A stretch of DNA of 48,393 nt, taken from Acidobacteriaceae bacterium (GTDB taxonomy: Bacteria > Acidobacteriota > Terriglobia > Terriglobales > Acidobacteriaceae). The notes below the pieces were generated by a model that searched no databases, had not been told where the DNA came from, and worked only from the letters and a program-made list of their open reading frames with translations. This document shows, in pieces, positions 8,148 through 16,459 of the stretch (position 1 is the first letter of the stretch; every line of letters starts with the position of its first letter). The stretch lies in the NCBI GenBank assembly GCA_003140235.1, contig PLJN01000123.1, forward strand, positions 5,525 through 53,917. The letters run 5' to 3'. The position numbers and the translations under genes were made by a program.

Positions 8148-9728
8148 ATGACCTCGGAACCCCGTACGCGCAGTCATCTTCCGGTTTTTTTCATCATTTT
8201 TTCATTTTTGCTTTTGCTCACAGTTGGAGGACACCCACAGTCAGCTTCGGGGGATACTTCGCAAAAGGACAAAGGACAGGTCTATCAAACGCCCGAAGTC
8301 CTGCGGGCAACAACGCGGCTGGTCGTTCTGGATATTGTGGTCAAAGACAGCAGCGGCCATCCGGTAAAGGACCTGAAGGCGAGCGACTTCAAGGTCTTCG
8401 AAGAGGGCAAGGAACAAAAGATCACTGATATGAGTTTCCACGAGCCCTCTTCCAATTTGAGGACCGTGTCCCTGCACCCCAAAGGCGTGCTCACGAACGT
8501 ACCGGAGTACCGGGACAACAGTTGCCTGAACGTGATCCTGCTGGACGCAATCAACACGGACTTTTCCAACCGCGCCTATGCCCAGGACATGTTGATCAAA
8601 TATCTGAACAGCCAGCCGACCATTCAGCCTACGGCGGTATTTGCCCTGGATGGCAAACTGAGATTGCTGCACGATTTCACTACCGACACCAAGGTATTGA
8701 AAGACGTGATTGCCCACTACATGCCCAAGGACATGCTGACCCACATCGACACGGTGTTTGCCGCGGCATCGCGGTATGGCGTGGACGGTTCTTTCCAGAC
8801 CAGTGATTTAGGGCGCGTGAAGACCCTTTCGGCCATGAACTACCTGGCCCACGCGTTGGGCGGCTATCACGGACGGAAGAACCTGATCTGGGTTTCTGAC
8901 GGTTTTCCCATCGACGTAGTTCCTGACCCGAAGACGGGGTCTTTCGGAGAAACCGACTACTCCGCCGCGGTAGAAAAAGTGGCGGACGCATTGTTGACGG
9001 CGCAAATTGCGGTCTATCCCATTGACGCAGCTGGCGTTGGCCGCGGCGGCAACTTCGATTCCCACGTCACCATGTCGAACATGGCCGATCGCACCGGCGG
9101 CAGGACTTTTTTCAATCGCAACGACATTGAAGTCGGCGTCCAAACCAGCATTGACGACGGCTCCACTTATTACACGCTGGAGTATTATCCGCAAAACAAA
9201 AAGTGGGATGACCGCTTTCGCCGGATCAAAGTCGAAGTGTCCAGGCCCGGGGTGAAGCTGCGTTACCGCGAGGGCTATTACGCGGTGAGTCCGGAAGCTT
9301 CCCGCCGGGCGGACCTCGCGGATGTAGCGGATGATTTCAGCCATGCCATGGACCTGAATGCACCTACTTCCACGGCCGTGCTTTTTGAAGCTGCCTTGCC
9401 CGCCTCGCAAAGGACCCAGAACAAGGTGGTGGTTAACTTCGCCATCAATCCCCATACCGTTTCCTTTGAAACGGGGACAGACGGTTTGCAGCACGCGACC
9501 GTCAACTGCGTGGCCTGGGCTTATCCCGAGAAAGGTGATCCGGTCCGGTCAGAAGGTGGAAGCACCGCCGCGCTTAGTCCCGAAGTTTATAAGCAAGTAA
9601 TGAGCAACTATCTACCGTGCCAGCGCACGTTGGAGCTCAAACCAGGGCGCTACACTTTGCGACTCGGCGTGCTGGACCGCACTACCAACCTGATTGGAAC
9701 ACTGAGCACCTCACTTACAGTACCGTAG
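8148..9728 (+). CDS. VWFA-related acidobacterial exported protein, copy 2 (subfamily A)
   Basis: The ATG at 8148 is preceded by GGGAGAA at 8135-8141 and is preferred over an in-frame TTG at 8133. The 526-residue product has a strongly hydrophobic signal (VFFIIFSFLLLLTVGG, about residues 11-26). It resembles copy 1 most closely, sharing NTDFSNRAYAQDMLIKYL and the phrase IQPTAVFALDGKL. The third metal-site region reads LIWVSDGFPID, retaining Asp. The conserved cysteine pair is at about 453 and 491. The gap to copy 1 (235 bases) and the strong hairpin after its stop suggest its transcription may be separable from copies 3-6. Confidence 0.88.
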   Translation: MTSEPRTRSHLPVFFIIFSFLLLLTVGGHPQSASGDTSQKDKGQVYQTPEVLRATTRLVVLDIVVKDSSGHPVKDLKASDFKVFEEGKEQKITDMSFHEPSSNLRTVSLHPKGVLTNVPEYRDNSCLNVILLDAINTDFSNRAYAQDMLIKYLNSQPTIQPTAVFALDGKLRLLHDFTTDTKVLKDVIAHYMPKDMLTHIDTVFAAASRYGVDGSFQTSDLGRVKTLSAMNYLAHALGGYHGRKNLIWVSDGFPIDVVPDPKTGSFGETDYSAAVEKVADALLTAQIAVYPIDAAGVGRGGNFDSHVTMSNMADRTGGRTFFNRNDIEVGVQTSIDDGSTYYTLEYYPQNKKWDDRFRRIKVEVSRPGVKLRYREGYYAVSPEASRRADLADVADDFSHAMDLNAPTSTAVLFEAALPASQRTQNKVVVNFAINPHTVSFETGTDGLQHATVNCVAWAYPEKGDPVRSEGGSTAALSPEVYKQVMSNYLPCQRTLELKPGRYTLRLGVLDRTTNLIGTLSTSLTVP

Positions 9729-9745
9729 CCAGGTAATTCTTTCGC

Positions 9746-9775
9746 GATGGCCGGCCTTAAAGCGGCCGGTCCATC
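9746..9775 (+). terminator. Strong hairpin between VWFA subfamilies A and B
   Basis: GATGG-CCGGCC pairs with GGCCGG-CCATC around a TTAAAGC loop, an 11-pair stem with one bulged T. It begins 18 bases after the stop of copy 2. No T-tract follows, so it is either a factor-assisted terminator or an RNA-stabilising or processing stem. It marks the boundary between the two subfamilies. Confidence 0.5.
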
Positions 9776-9856
9776 GGCGCTTACAAAACACTACAAATCA
9801 TTCCCAGGTGGCATTGGACGGAGGTCTATACTTGGCTTGTCCAATCGGAGGCCTTT

Positions 9857-11497
9857 ATGAGGTCATTCTCCCTTATCCTGGCGGTCGCCACTCTGGTTTT
9901 TCTGTCCACTGGTCCGCGCTCCCAGTCACAGGACGCACAGCAGTCTGCCAACCCATCGAAACCTGTCTTGAAAGCAAATACGCGTCTGGTGGTGGTGGAC
10001 GTGGTCGCGACCGATTCCGCGGGGCATCCGGTCTCCGGTCTGGAAGCGCAGGACTTCACGGTGCTGGAAGACGGCCAGCCGCAGAATGTGAGCGGTTTCA
10101 GTTTTCAACAGCCGGGGACCAGGATCACCGAGGTTGCGCTTCGTCTTCCTCCGGGCGTGGTATCCAATGTTCCCCAGCACAAGGCGACCAGCCTTAATGT
10201 GGTCTTGCTGGATACGATGAATGGAGATTTTGCCGGACACGCCGCGGCCCAGGCAGCCCTGGTCAGGTACCTTGCTTCCGCCCAGCTAGCGCAACCGCTG
10301 GCCATCTTTGTGATGGGAGACAAGCTGACGATGCTGCATGACTTCAGCACAGACGGCCAGTCGCTGAAATCGGCAGCCATGAGGTTCAAGCCGCCCGCCC
10401 CGAGAGGAAGCACGGAGACCGTTCAGACCGTCGCCACGCCCTTTACCAACAAGGGTGATTTTCACACCGATGACCGGAAAATCGAATCCACTCTGGCCCA
10501 GTTGCACGCCTTGGCACGGACGCTGTCGCGATACCCCGGCCGTAAGAACGTTATTTGGCTGTCGGAAGCCTTCCCCCTGGATCTGGTCCCTGAGGCCGCT
10601 GTACGAGATAGCGTGAATTTGGCAAGCGTGGACTGGCAATCTCTCGGCGGCACAAAAGGGCGCAAAGGGCCAGTTAGTGTGCCGATGGCCTTTGACAATC
10701 TGAGGGATGCACGCACCAACCACGATTTTGGAGAGTTGGTCCAGAAACTGGTGGACGCCATGATGGGAGCACAAGTCGCCCTGTATCCCGTGGATTCGGC
10801 CGGGCTGGGCAAGGACGATCATCTCGCGTCATTGCATACCATGAGTGACATGGCCTACGGGACCGGTGGCCGGGCGTTCTATAACCGCAACGATCTCGAG
10901 GTCAGCCTGCGCACCAGTCTGGAGGATGGTTCGACCTATTACACTCTGAGTTACTACCCTGGCAATAAACAGTGGGACGGCAAGTTCCGTGTCATTTCCA
11001 TCAAGGCCAACCGTCCGGGCGTAACCCTTCGCTATCGGCTGGGTTACTACGCGCTCGATCCCGACGTTGCCGCCAAGGACGAACTTAAGAAAACTGTCGA
11101 CGACTTTGGCCATGCCCTGGAGATGGATGCTCCGTCCGTCAGCGCGGTCCAGTTCCGGGCTACCGTGGCGCCGCCCAGTGAGAAAACCCAGGGCATGGTA
11201 GTGGTGAAATTTGCCATCGACCCGAACACGCTGCGCTTCGAAAATCAAGATGGTTTGGAACACGCCGCGGTCACCTGTGCCGTTTGGGCCTATTCCGGAA
11301 AGGGAAACCCCGTGCGATCTGAGGGGACCAGCAATGCCGCGATCAAGCCAGATGTGTTTCAGCAGGTGATGGAATCGATCTACCCTTGTCAACGGACCAT
11401 GAGTCTGAAACCCGGTAAGTACACGTTGCGGCTGGGCGTTCTGGATAACATCTCCAACCAGTTTGGGACCACAATGTCTGAGATTACGGTGCCTTAG
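9857..11497 (+). CDS. VWFA-related acidobacterial exported protein, copy 3 (subfamily B)
   Basis: First of four subfamily-B copies, 546 residues, with GGAGG at 9847-9851 before the ATG. The signal peptide (MRSFSLILAVATLVFLST) is short, and the processed protein would begin near QSQDAQQSANPSKP. Subfamily marks are VVLLDTMNGDFAGHAAAQ at the first metal-site strand and VIWLSEAFPLDLVPE, where the Asp of the SDG motif in copies 1-2 is Glu. It is the longest copy because of an added loop at about residues 256-276 (GGTKGRKGPVSVP region). The cysteine pair is at about 474 and 511. Its last 200 bases are nearly identical to those of copy 4. Confidence 0.88.
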   Translation: MRSFSLILAVATLVFLSTGPRSQSQDAQQSANPSKPVLKANTRLVVVDVVATDSAGHPVSGLEAQDFTVLEDGQPQNVSGFSFQQPGTRITEVALRLPPGVVSNVPQHKATSLNVVLLDTMNGDFAGHAAAQAALVRYLASAQLAQPLAIFVMGDKLTMLHDFSTDGQSLKSAAMRFKPPAPRGSTETVQTVATPFTNKGDFHTDDRKIESTLAQLHALARTLSRYPGRKNVIWLSEAFPLDLVPEAAVRDSVNLASVDWQSLGGTKGRKGPVSVPMAFDNLRDARTNHDFGELVQKLVDAMMGAQVALYPVDSAGLGKDDHLASLHTMSDMAYGTGGRAFYNRNDLEVSLRTSLEDGSTYYTLSYYPGNKQWDGKFRVISIKANRPGVTLRYRLGYYALDPDVAAKDELKKTVDDFGHALEMDAPSVSAVQFRATVAPPSEKTQGMVVVKFAIDPNTLRFENQDGLEHAAVTCAVWAYSGKGNPVRSEGTSNAAIKPDVFQQVMESIYPCQRTMSLKPGKYTLRLGVLDNISNQFGTTMSEITVP

Positions 11498-11544
11498 TCG
11501 TTTTGATCGGTTCGTGCTCGACCTGATTCACTCTGGAGGGTCTT

Positions 11545-13158
11545 ATGAAATCACTTTGCCTGAGCGTGGCGGTTGCCACTTTGGTTCTACTGCCTGTCGG
11601 TTCGCACTCCCAGCAGTCTGCTGACCCGTCGAAGCCTGTGCTGAAAGCAAAGACGCGTCTGGTGGTTGTGGACGTGGTCGCGACCGATTCCGAGGGTCGT
11701 CCGGTCTCCGGTCTGGAAGCGCAAGACTTCACCGTACTGGAAGATGGCCGGCCGCAGAATGTCACTGGCTATAGTTACCAACAGCCCGGGACCATGATCA
11801 CCGAGGTCACGTTTCGTCTGCCGCCCAACGTTGTGTCCAATATTCCGCAGCACAAGGCTGGCACTCTCAATGTGGTTCTGCTGGATACGCTCAACGGAGA
11901 CTTCGCCGGACACGCCGCGGCCCAGGATGCTTTGATCAAATATCTGGACAGTGCTCAGTTGACGCAGCCGCTGGCCATTTACACCCTGGGAGATAAGCTG
12001 GTCCTGCTACATGATTTCAGCACGGACAATCAGGCGCTCAAGACCGTCGTACAGAAGTTCAAGCCTGCCCCGCAAAGGAACTCCACAGAGAACGTGATGT
12101 CCATGGCCTCAGCTTTCCCCAACCGGGGCGACTATCACACCGATGACCGGAAAAGAGAGACCACGGTGAATTCGCTGCATACTTTGACCCGGACGCTTGC
12201 GGCATACCCGGGGCGGAAGAATGTCATCTGGCTGTCGGAAAGCTTTCCCATGGACCTAGTCCCTGAGGCCGCCGTGCAAGACAGCAACAACATTGCCATC
12301 TTTTCGCCCGCCATCATCCCAGGGAGCCCTGGTGCGAAGACCCCGATGACCTTTGACGCTCTGCGGGATTCAAATGACAGTCATGATTATTCAGGGATGG
12401 TAGCGAGTCTGGCGGACGATATGATGGGCGCTCAAGTCGCCCTCTATCCTGTGGACTCCGCCGGGCTGGGAAAAGACGACCACTTGGCGTCGCTGCACAC
12501 CATGAACGCACTGGCCCAAAGCACAGGTGGGCGGGCGTTCTATAACCGCAATGACTTCGAGGTCAGCCTGCGTACCAGCCTGGAGGATGGCTCAACTTAT
12601 TACACGCTGAGTTATTATCCTGACAACAAAGCGTGGAACGGCAAGTTCCGTACCATTTCCATCAAGGCCACCCGTCCAGGTACCACCCTTCGCTATCGCC
12701 TGGGCTACTACGCGCTCGACCCTGAAGCTGCTGCCAAGGACCAAACCAAGAACACTGCCGAGGGCTTCAGCCACGCCCTTATGCCGGATGCCCCGTCAGT
12801 GACCGCCGTCCAGTTCCGAGCCGGCGTGGTGCCGGCCAGTGACAAGACCCAAGGCAACGTGATGGTGCACTTCTCCATTGATCCGCATACTCTGGGCTTC
12901 GAAAATCAAGACGGATTACAACATGCTGCGGTCACCTGTGTCGTTTGGGCCTATTCCGGAAAGGGAAACCCCGTAAGATCTGAGGGGACCAGCAATGCGG
13001 CGATAAAGCCGGACGTGTTTGAGCAGGTGATGCAATCAGTTTACCCTTGTCAGCGGACGATCAGCCTTAAGCCCGGTAAATACCGGCTGAAGCTGGGCGT
13101 TCTGGACAACACCACCAACCAGTTTGGGACCACAACGTCTGAGATTACGGTGCCTTGA
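11545..13158 (+). CDS. VWFA-related acidobacterial exported protein, copy 4 (subfamily B)
   Basis: A 537-residue product starting 47 bases after copy 3, with GGAGGG at 11535-11540 before the ATG, so the two are likely one transcript. The signal peptide is MKSLCLSVAVATLVLLPVG. The first metal-site strand reads VVLLDTLNGDFAGHAAAQ and the third-site region IWLSESFPMDLVPE. The loop before the YPVDSAG strand differs from copy 3 in sequence (IIPGSPGAKTPMTF), while the flanks agree, so variation between copies is concentrated there. C-terminal domain: VTCVVWAYSGKG and YPCQRTISLKPGK provide the conserved cysteines. Confidence 0.88.
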   Translation: MKSLCLSVAVATLVLLPVGSHSQQSADPSKPVLKAKTRLVVVDVVATDSEGRPVSGLEAQDFTVLEDGRPQNVTGYSYQQPGTMITEVTFRLPPNVVSNIPQHKAGTLNVVLLDTLNGDFAGHAAAQDALIKYLDSAQLTQPLAIYTLGDKLVLLHDFSTDNQALKTVVQKFKPAPQRNSTENVMSMASAFPNRGDYHTDDRKRETTVNSLHTLTRTLAAYPGRKNVIWLSESFPMDLVPEAAVQDSNNIAIFSPAIIPGSPGAKTPMTFDALRDSNDSHDYSGMVASLADDMMGAQVALYPVDSAGLGKDDHLASLHTMNALAQSTGGRAFYNRNDFEVSLRTSLEDGSTYYTLSYYPDNKAWNGKFRTISIKATRPGTTLRYRLGYYALDPEAAAKDQTKNTAEGFSHALMPDAPSVTAVQFRAGVVPASDKTQGNVMVHFSIDPHTLGFENQDGLQHAAVTCVVWAYSGKGNPVRSEGTSNAAIKPDVFEQVMQSVYPCQRTISLKPGKYRLKLGVLDNTTNQFGTTTSEITVP

Positions 13159-13223
13159 TTGACCGGCCGTTGCTTGCTCAATCAGAACGAACAGGTCTAT
13201 GCTGGTTTGACCATGGAGGCCTC

Positions 13224-14813
13224 ATGAAGTCGTTTCTTTCAAGCCTGACCGTGGCTGCTCTGTTATGTCTTTCCCTGCCAGGCACACCGGACGCACAGCA
13301 GCCCGCCGGCCCATCGAAACCCACGTTGAAAACAAATACCCGTCTGGTCGTAGTGGATGTGGTCGCTACCGATTCCGAAGGGCGGCCGATTTCCGGCCTC
13401 AACGCTCCCGACTTCACCGTGTTCGAAGATGGCCATCCGCAGAAAATCAGCGGCTTTAACTATCAGCAGGGTGGAACCAAGGTTACACAGGTTGTGCTTC
13501 ATCTTCCGCCCAATGTGGTGTCCAATATTCCCACGCAAAAAGCCACGAACCTCAACGTGGTAGTGCTCGACACCTTGAACGGAGACTTTGCCGGACATGT
13601 AGCGGCGCAGGATGCCCTGATCAAATATCTTGACACCACGCAATTGACGCAGCCCATGGCGATCTTTTCCATGCAGGACCGGCTGACGATGCTGCACGAT
13701 TTCACCACCGACAGCCAGGCGCTGAAGTCGGTTGTTGAGAAGTTCAAGCCGCCCGTGCGTCACAACGGCTCGGAGAGCATGGCGTCCCGCATCTCAGCCT
13801 TCACCACCAAAGGTGATTACCACACCGATGAACAGAAGATCGAAGCCACGCTGAACCAGTTGCATTTGCTGGCGCGAACGCTCGGGGGATATCCCGGGCG
13901 CAAGAATGTCATTTGGCTTTCGGAAAGTTTCCCTCTGGTGCTGGCCCCGGAAACAGCAGTACGTGACAGCGCTGGCCTCGCTAGCATGGAGGGGAGTGCC
14001 TTCGACAACCTGCGGCAGGGAAATATCACCAACGATTATTCCGGGCTGGTACAGAAATTGGCGAACGCCATGATGAGCGCTCAGGTCGCCATGTATCCTG
14101 TGGATTCCACCGGACTGGGAAAAGACGACCATCTGGCGTCCCAACATACCATGAGCGACCTGGCTTTCAGTACTGGAGGCCGCGCCTTTTTCAACCGCAA
14201 CGATCTCGAAGTCAGCCTGCGCACCAGTCTGGACGACGGTTCCTCTTATTACACGCTCACATATTATCCTGACAACAAAGACTGGAACGGCAAGTTCCGC
14301 ATTATTTCCATCAAGGCCGCGCGTCCCGGCGCGAAGCTTCGCTATCGCCTGGGTTACTACGCGCTTGATCCCGGAGCCGTGGCCAAAGACGAAACGAAAA
14401 GAATTTCCGAGGATTTCAGTTACGCCCTTACGCTGGATACCCCGTCCCTCACCGCAGTCCAGTTTCAGGCCCGTGCGGTGATGCCCAGTGATAAGACCCA
14501 GGGCAAGGTACTGGTGAACTTTGCCATTGACGCGCATACCCTGGCCTTTGAGCGAAGTCAGGACGGCGTGCAGCATGCCTCCGTAAGTTGTGCGGTCTGG
14601 GCCTTTTCCGGTAAGGGAGATCCGGTGCGTTCGGAAGGGAATGCCATTGAAGCTAACCTCCCGCCGGAGGTGTACCAGCAGATGATGGCCTCGTACTTTC
14701 CTTGTGCGCGAAGTCTGAGTCTTAAGCCTGGTCACTACACCCTTCGTCTGGGCGTTCTTGATCGCACTACCAACCAGATGGGCACCACAACCGCGGAAGT
14801 CACGGTGCCTTAA
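13224..14813 (+). CDS. VWFA-related acidobacterial exported protein, copy 5 (subfamily B)
   Basis: The frame is open from 13155, but the start at 13224 fits: it has GGAGG at 13215-13219, and MKSFLSSLTVAALLCLSLPG aligns with the signal peptides of its neighbours. The 529-residue protein has VVVLDTLNGDFAGHVAAQ and IWLSESFPLVLAPE. It lacks the extra loop of copy 3. The C-terminal domain is slightly divergent (YFPCARSLSLKPGHY) and ends DRTTNQMGTTTAEVTVP, combining the DRTTN phrase of subfamily A with subfamily B surroundings, which hints at recombination between copies. Confidence 0.88.
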   Translation: MKSFLSSLTVAALLCLSLPGTPDAQQPAGPSKPTLKTNTRLVVVDVVATDSEGRPISGLNAPDFTVFEDGHPQKISGFNYQQGGTKVTQVVLHLPPNVVSNIPTQKATNLNVVVLDTLNGDFAGHVAAQDALIKYLDTTQLTQPMAIFSMQDRLTMLHDFTTDSQALKSVVEKFKPPVRHNGSESMASRISAFTTKGDYHTDEQKIEATLNQLHLLARTLGGYPGRKNVIWLSESFPLVLAPETAVRDSAGLASMEGSAFDNLRQGNITNDYSGLVQKLANAMMSAQVAMYPVDSTGLGKDDHLASQHTMSDLAFSTGGRAFFNRNDLEVSLRTSLDDGSSYYTLTYYPDNKDWNGKFRIISIKAARPGAKLRYRLGYYALDPGAVAKDETKRISEDFSYALTLDTPSLTAVQFQARAVMPSDKTQGKVLVNFAIDAHTLAFERSQDGVQHASVSCAVWAFSGKGDPVRSEGNAIEANLPPEVYQQMMASYFPCARSLSLKPGHYTLRLGVLDRTTNQMGTTTAEVTVP

Positions 14814-14846
14814 GAAATCGGAGTTCGTTTTCCGCAAAAGGTTTTT

Positions 14847-16454
14847 GTGAAATCATTTCCTGCCCGCGGAGCTTTCGCCAGTCTCTGCTTTCTGGCGCTT
14901 TTCGCCGCGTCCCATGCCCAGTCGAGTGCACAAGACGGACAACAGGCTGCCGGTCCGCCGAAACCCGTGTTGAAAGCGAATACGCGCCTGGTGGTCGTGG
15001 ATGTGGTTGCTGCCGATTCCACGGGCAGGCCTGTCTCCGGTCTTGAAATCCATGACTTCACTGTGCTCGAGGATGGCCGCCCGCAGAAAATCAGCGGTTT
15101 TAGCTTTCAGCAGCCTGGACCCAGGATCACCGAGGTCGCGCTTCGTCTCCCACCCAACGTAGTGTCCAATGTTCCCCATTACAACGCCACCAGCCTGAAC
15201 GTGGTGCTGCTGGACACGCTCAACGGAGATTTTGCCGGACACGCGGCGGCCCAGGATGCGCTCGTGAAATACCTTGCCACCGCCCAATTGACGCAGCCGC
15301 TGGCCATCTATGTGATGGGCGATAAGCTGACGCTGCTGCACGACTTCACCACCGACAACCAGGCGCTGCGAGCCGTGGTGCGCAAATTCAAAGGGCCGGC
15401 GCCAGCGACTGACGAAAGTATGAAGTCACGCATTTCAGCCTTCACCAACCGGGGTGATTTTCACACGGATGACCGGAAAATCGAAGCCACGGTGAATCAG
15501 TTGCACGCTCTGACTCTGATGCTTGCCGCGCACCCAGGACGCAAGAACGTGATTTGGCTGTCGGAAAGCTTTCCTCTGGTGCTGGTCCCTGAGACCGCCA
15601 TCAAGGACAGCAAGAGTGTGAGCGAATTGAACGGGGCGGACAGCTTCTCCATGCTGCGGGACTCAAACACCAGCCACGACAATGCGGGAATGGTAAAGCG
15701 GGTAGCCGACGCCATGATGACCGCGCAGGTCGCCATCTATCCCGTCGATTCCACCGGGCTGGTAAAAGACGACCATCTGGCGTCCATGCACACTATGGGT
15801 GAACTGGCCTCCAGTACCGGCGGCAGGGCCTTCTACAACCGCAATGATCTCGAAGTCAGCCTGCGCACCAGCCTGGAAGATGGCGCAACCTATTACACGT
15901 TGAGTTATTACCCTGACAATAAACAGTGGGACGGCAAATTTCGGAGCATCGCCATTAAAACCAGCCATTCCGGCGCCGCCCTCCGCTACCGCCTGGGCTA
16001 CTATGCGCTCGATCCGGAAGCCTTGGCCAAGAACCAACCAACAAAGACGGCCGATGACTTCAGCCGGGCCCTTATGCTGAATTCTCCGACCGTGACCGCT
16101 GTCCAGTTCCAGGCTGGCGTGGAGCCGCCCAGTGATAAAACCAAGGGCAAGGTTGTGGTGAGCTTCTCCATTGATCCGCACACCCTGGCCTTTGAGAAAA
16201 ACAGCGACGGCGTGGGACATGCCTCGGTCAGCTGTGTGGTGTGGGCTTTTTCCGGCAAAGGAGATCCCATTCGATCGGAAGGGACAAGCAAAGCCGAGTT
16301 CTCCGAGGATAGGCTTCCGCAAATGATGCAATCACCCTACCCATGTCATCGGAGTATCAGCCTCACGCCGGGCAGGTACACTCTGCGGTTGGGGGTGCTG
16401 GACACGACTACCAATAAGTTTGGCACCACAACAACTGAAGTCACGGTGCCGTAG
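14847..16454 (+). CDS. VWFA-related acidobacterial exported protein, copy 6 (subfamily B)
   Basis: Starts with GTG at 14847, 33 bases after copy 5; AAAAGG at 14836-14841 is the likely ribosome site and the resulting MKSFPARGAFASLCFLALFA aligns with the other signal peptides. The 535-residue protein has VVLLDTLNGDFAGHAAAQ, IWLSESFPLVLVPE and VYPVDSTGL-type strands. Its C-terminal domain reads SCVVWAFSGKG and YPCHRSISLTPGRY. It is the last copy, and its stop lies only 5 bases from the stop of the convergent Kdo hydroxylase gene, so no separate terminator fits between them. Confidence 0.88.
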   Translation: MKSFPARGAFASLCFLALFAASHAQSSAQDGQQAAGPPKPVLKANTRLVVVDVVAADSTGRPVSGLEIHDFTVLEDGRPQKISGFSFQQPGPRITEVALRLPPNVVSNVPHYNATSLNVVLLDTLNGDFAGHAAAQDALVKYLATAQLTQPLAIYVMGDKLTLLHDFTTDNQALRAVVRKFKGPAPATDESMKSRISAFTNRGDFHTDDRKIEATVNQLHALTLMLAAHPGRKNVIWLSESFPLVLVPETAIKDSKSVSELNGADSFSMLRDSNTSHDNAGMVKRVADAMMTAQVAIYPVDSTGLVKDDHLASMHTMGELASSTGGRAFYNRNDLEVSLRTSLEDGATYYTLSYYPDNKQWDGKFRSIAIKTSHSGAALRYRLGYYALDPEALAKNQPTKTADDFSRALMLNSPTVTAVQFQAGVEPPSDKTKGKVVVSFSIDPHTLAFEKNSDGVGHASVSCVVWAFSGKGDPIRSEGTSKAEFSEDRLPQMMQSPYPCHRSISLTPGRYTLRLGVLDTTTNKFGTTTTEVTVP

Positions 16455-16459
16455 TTTCC

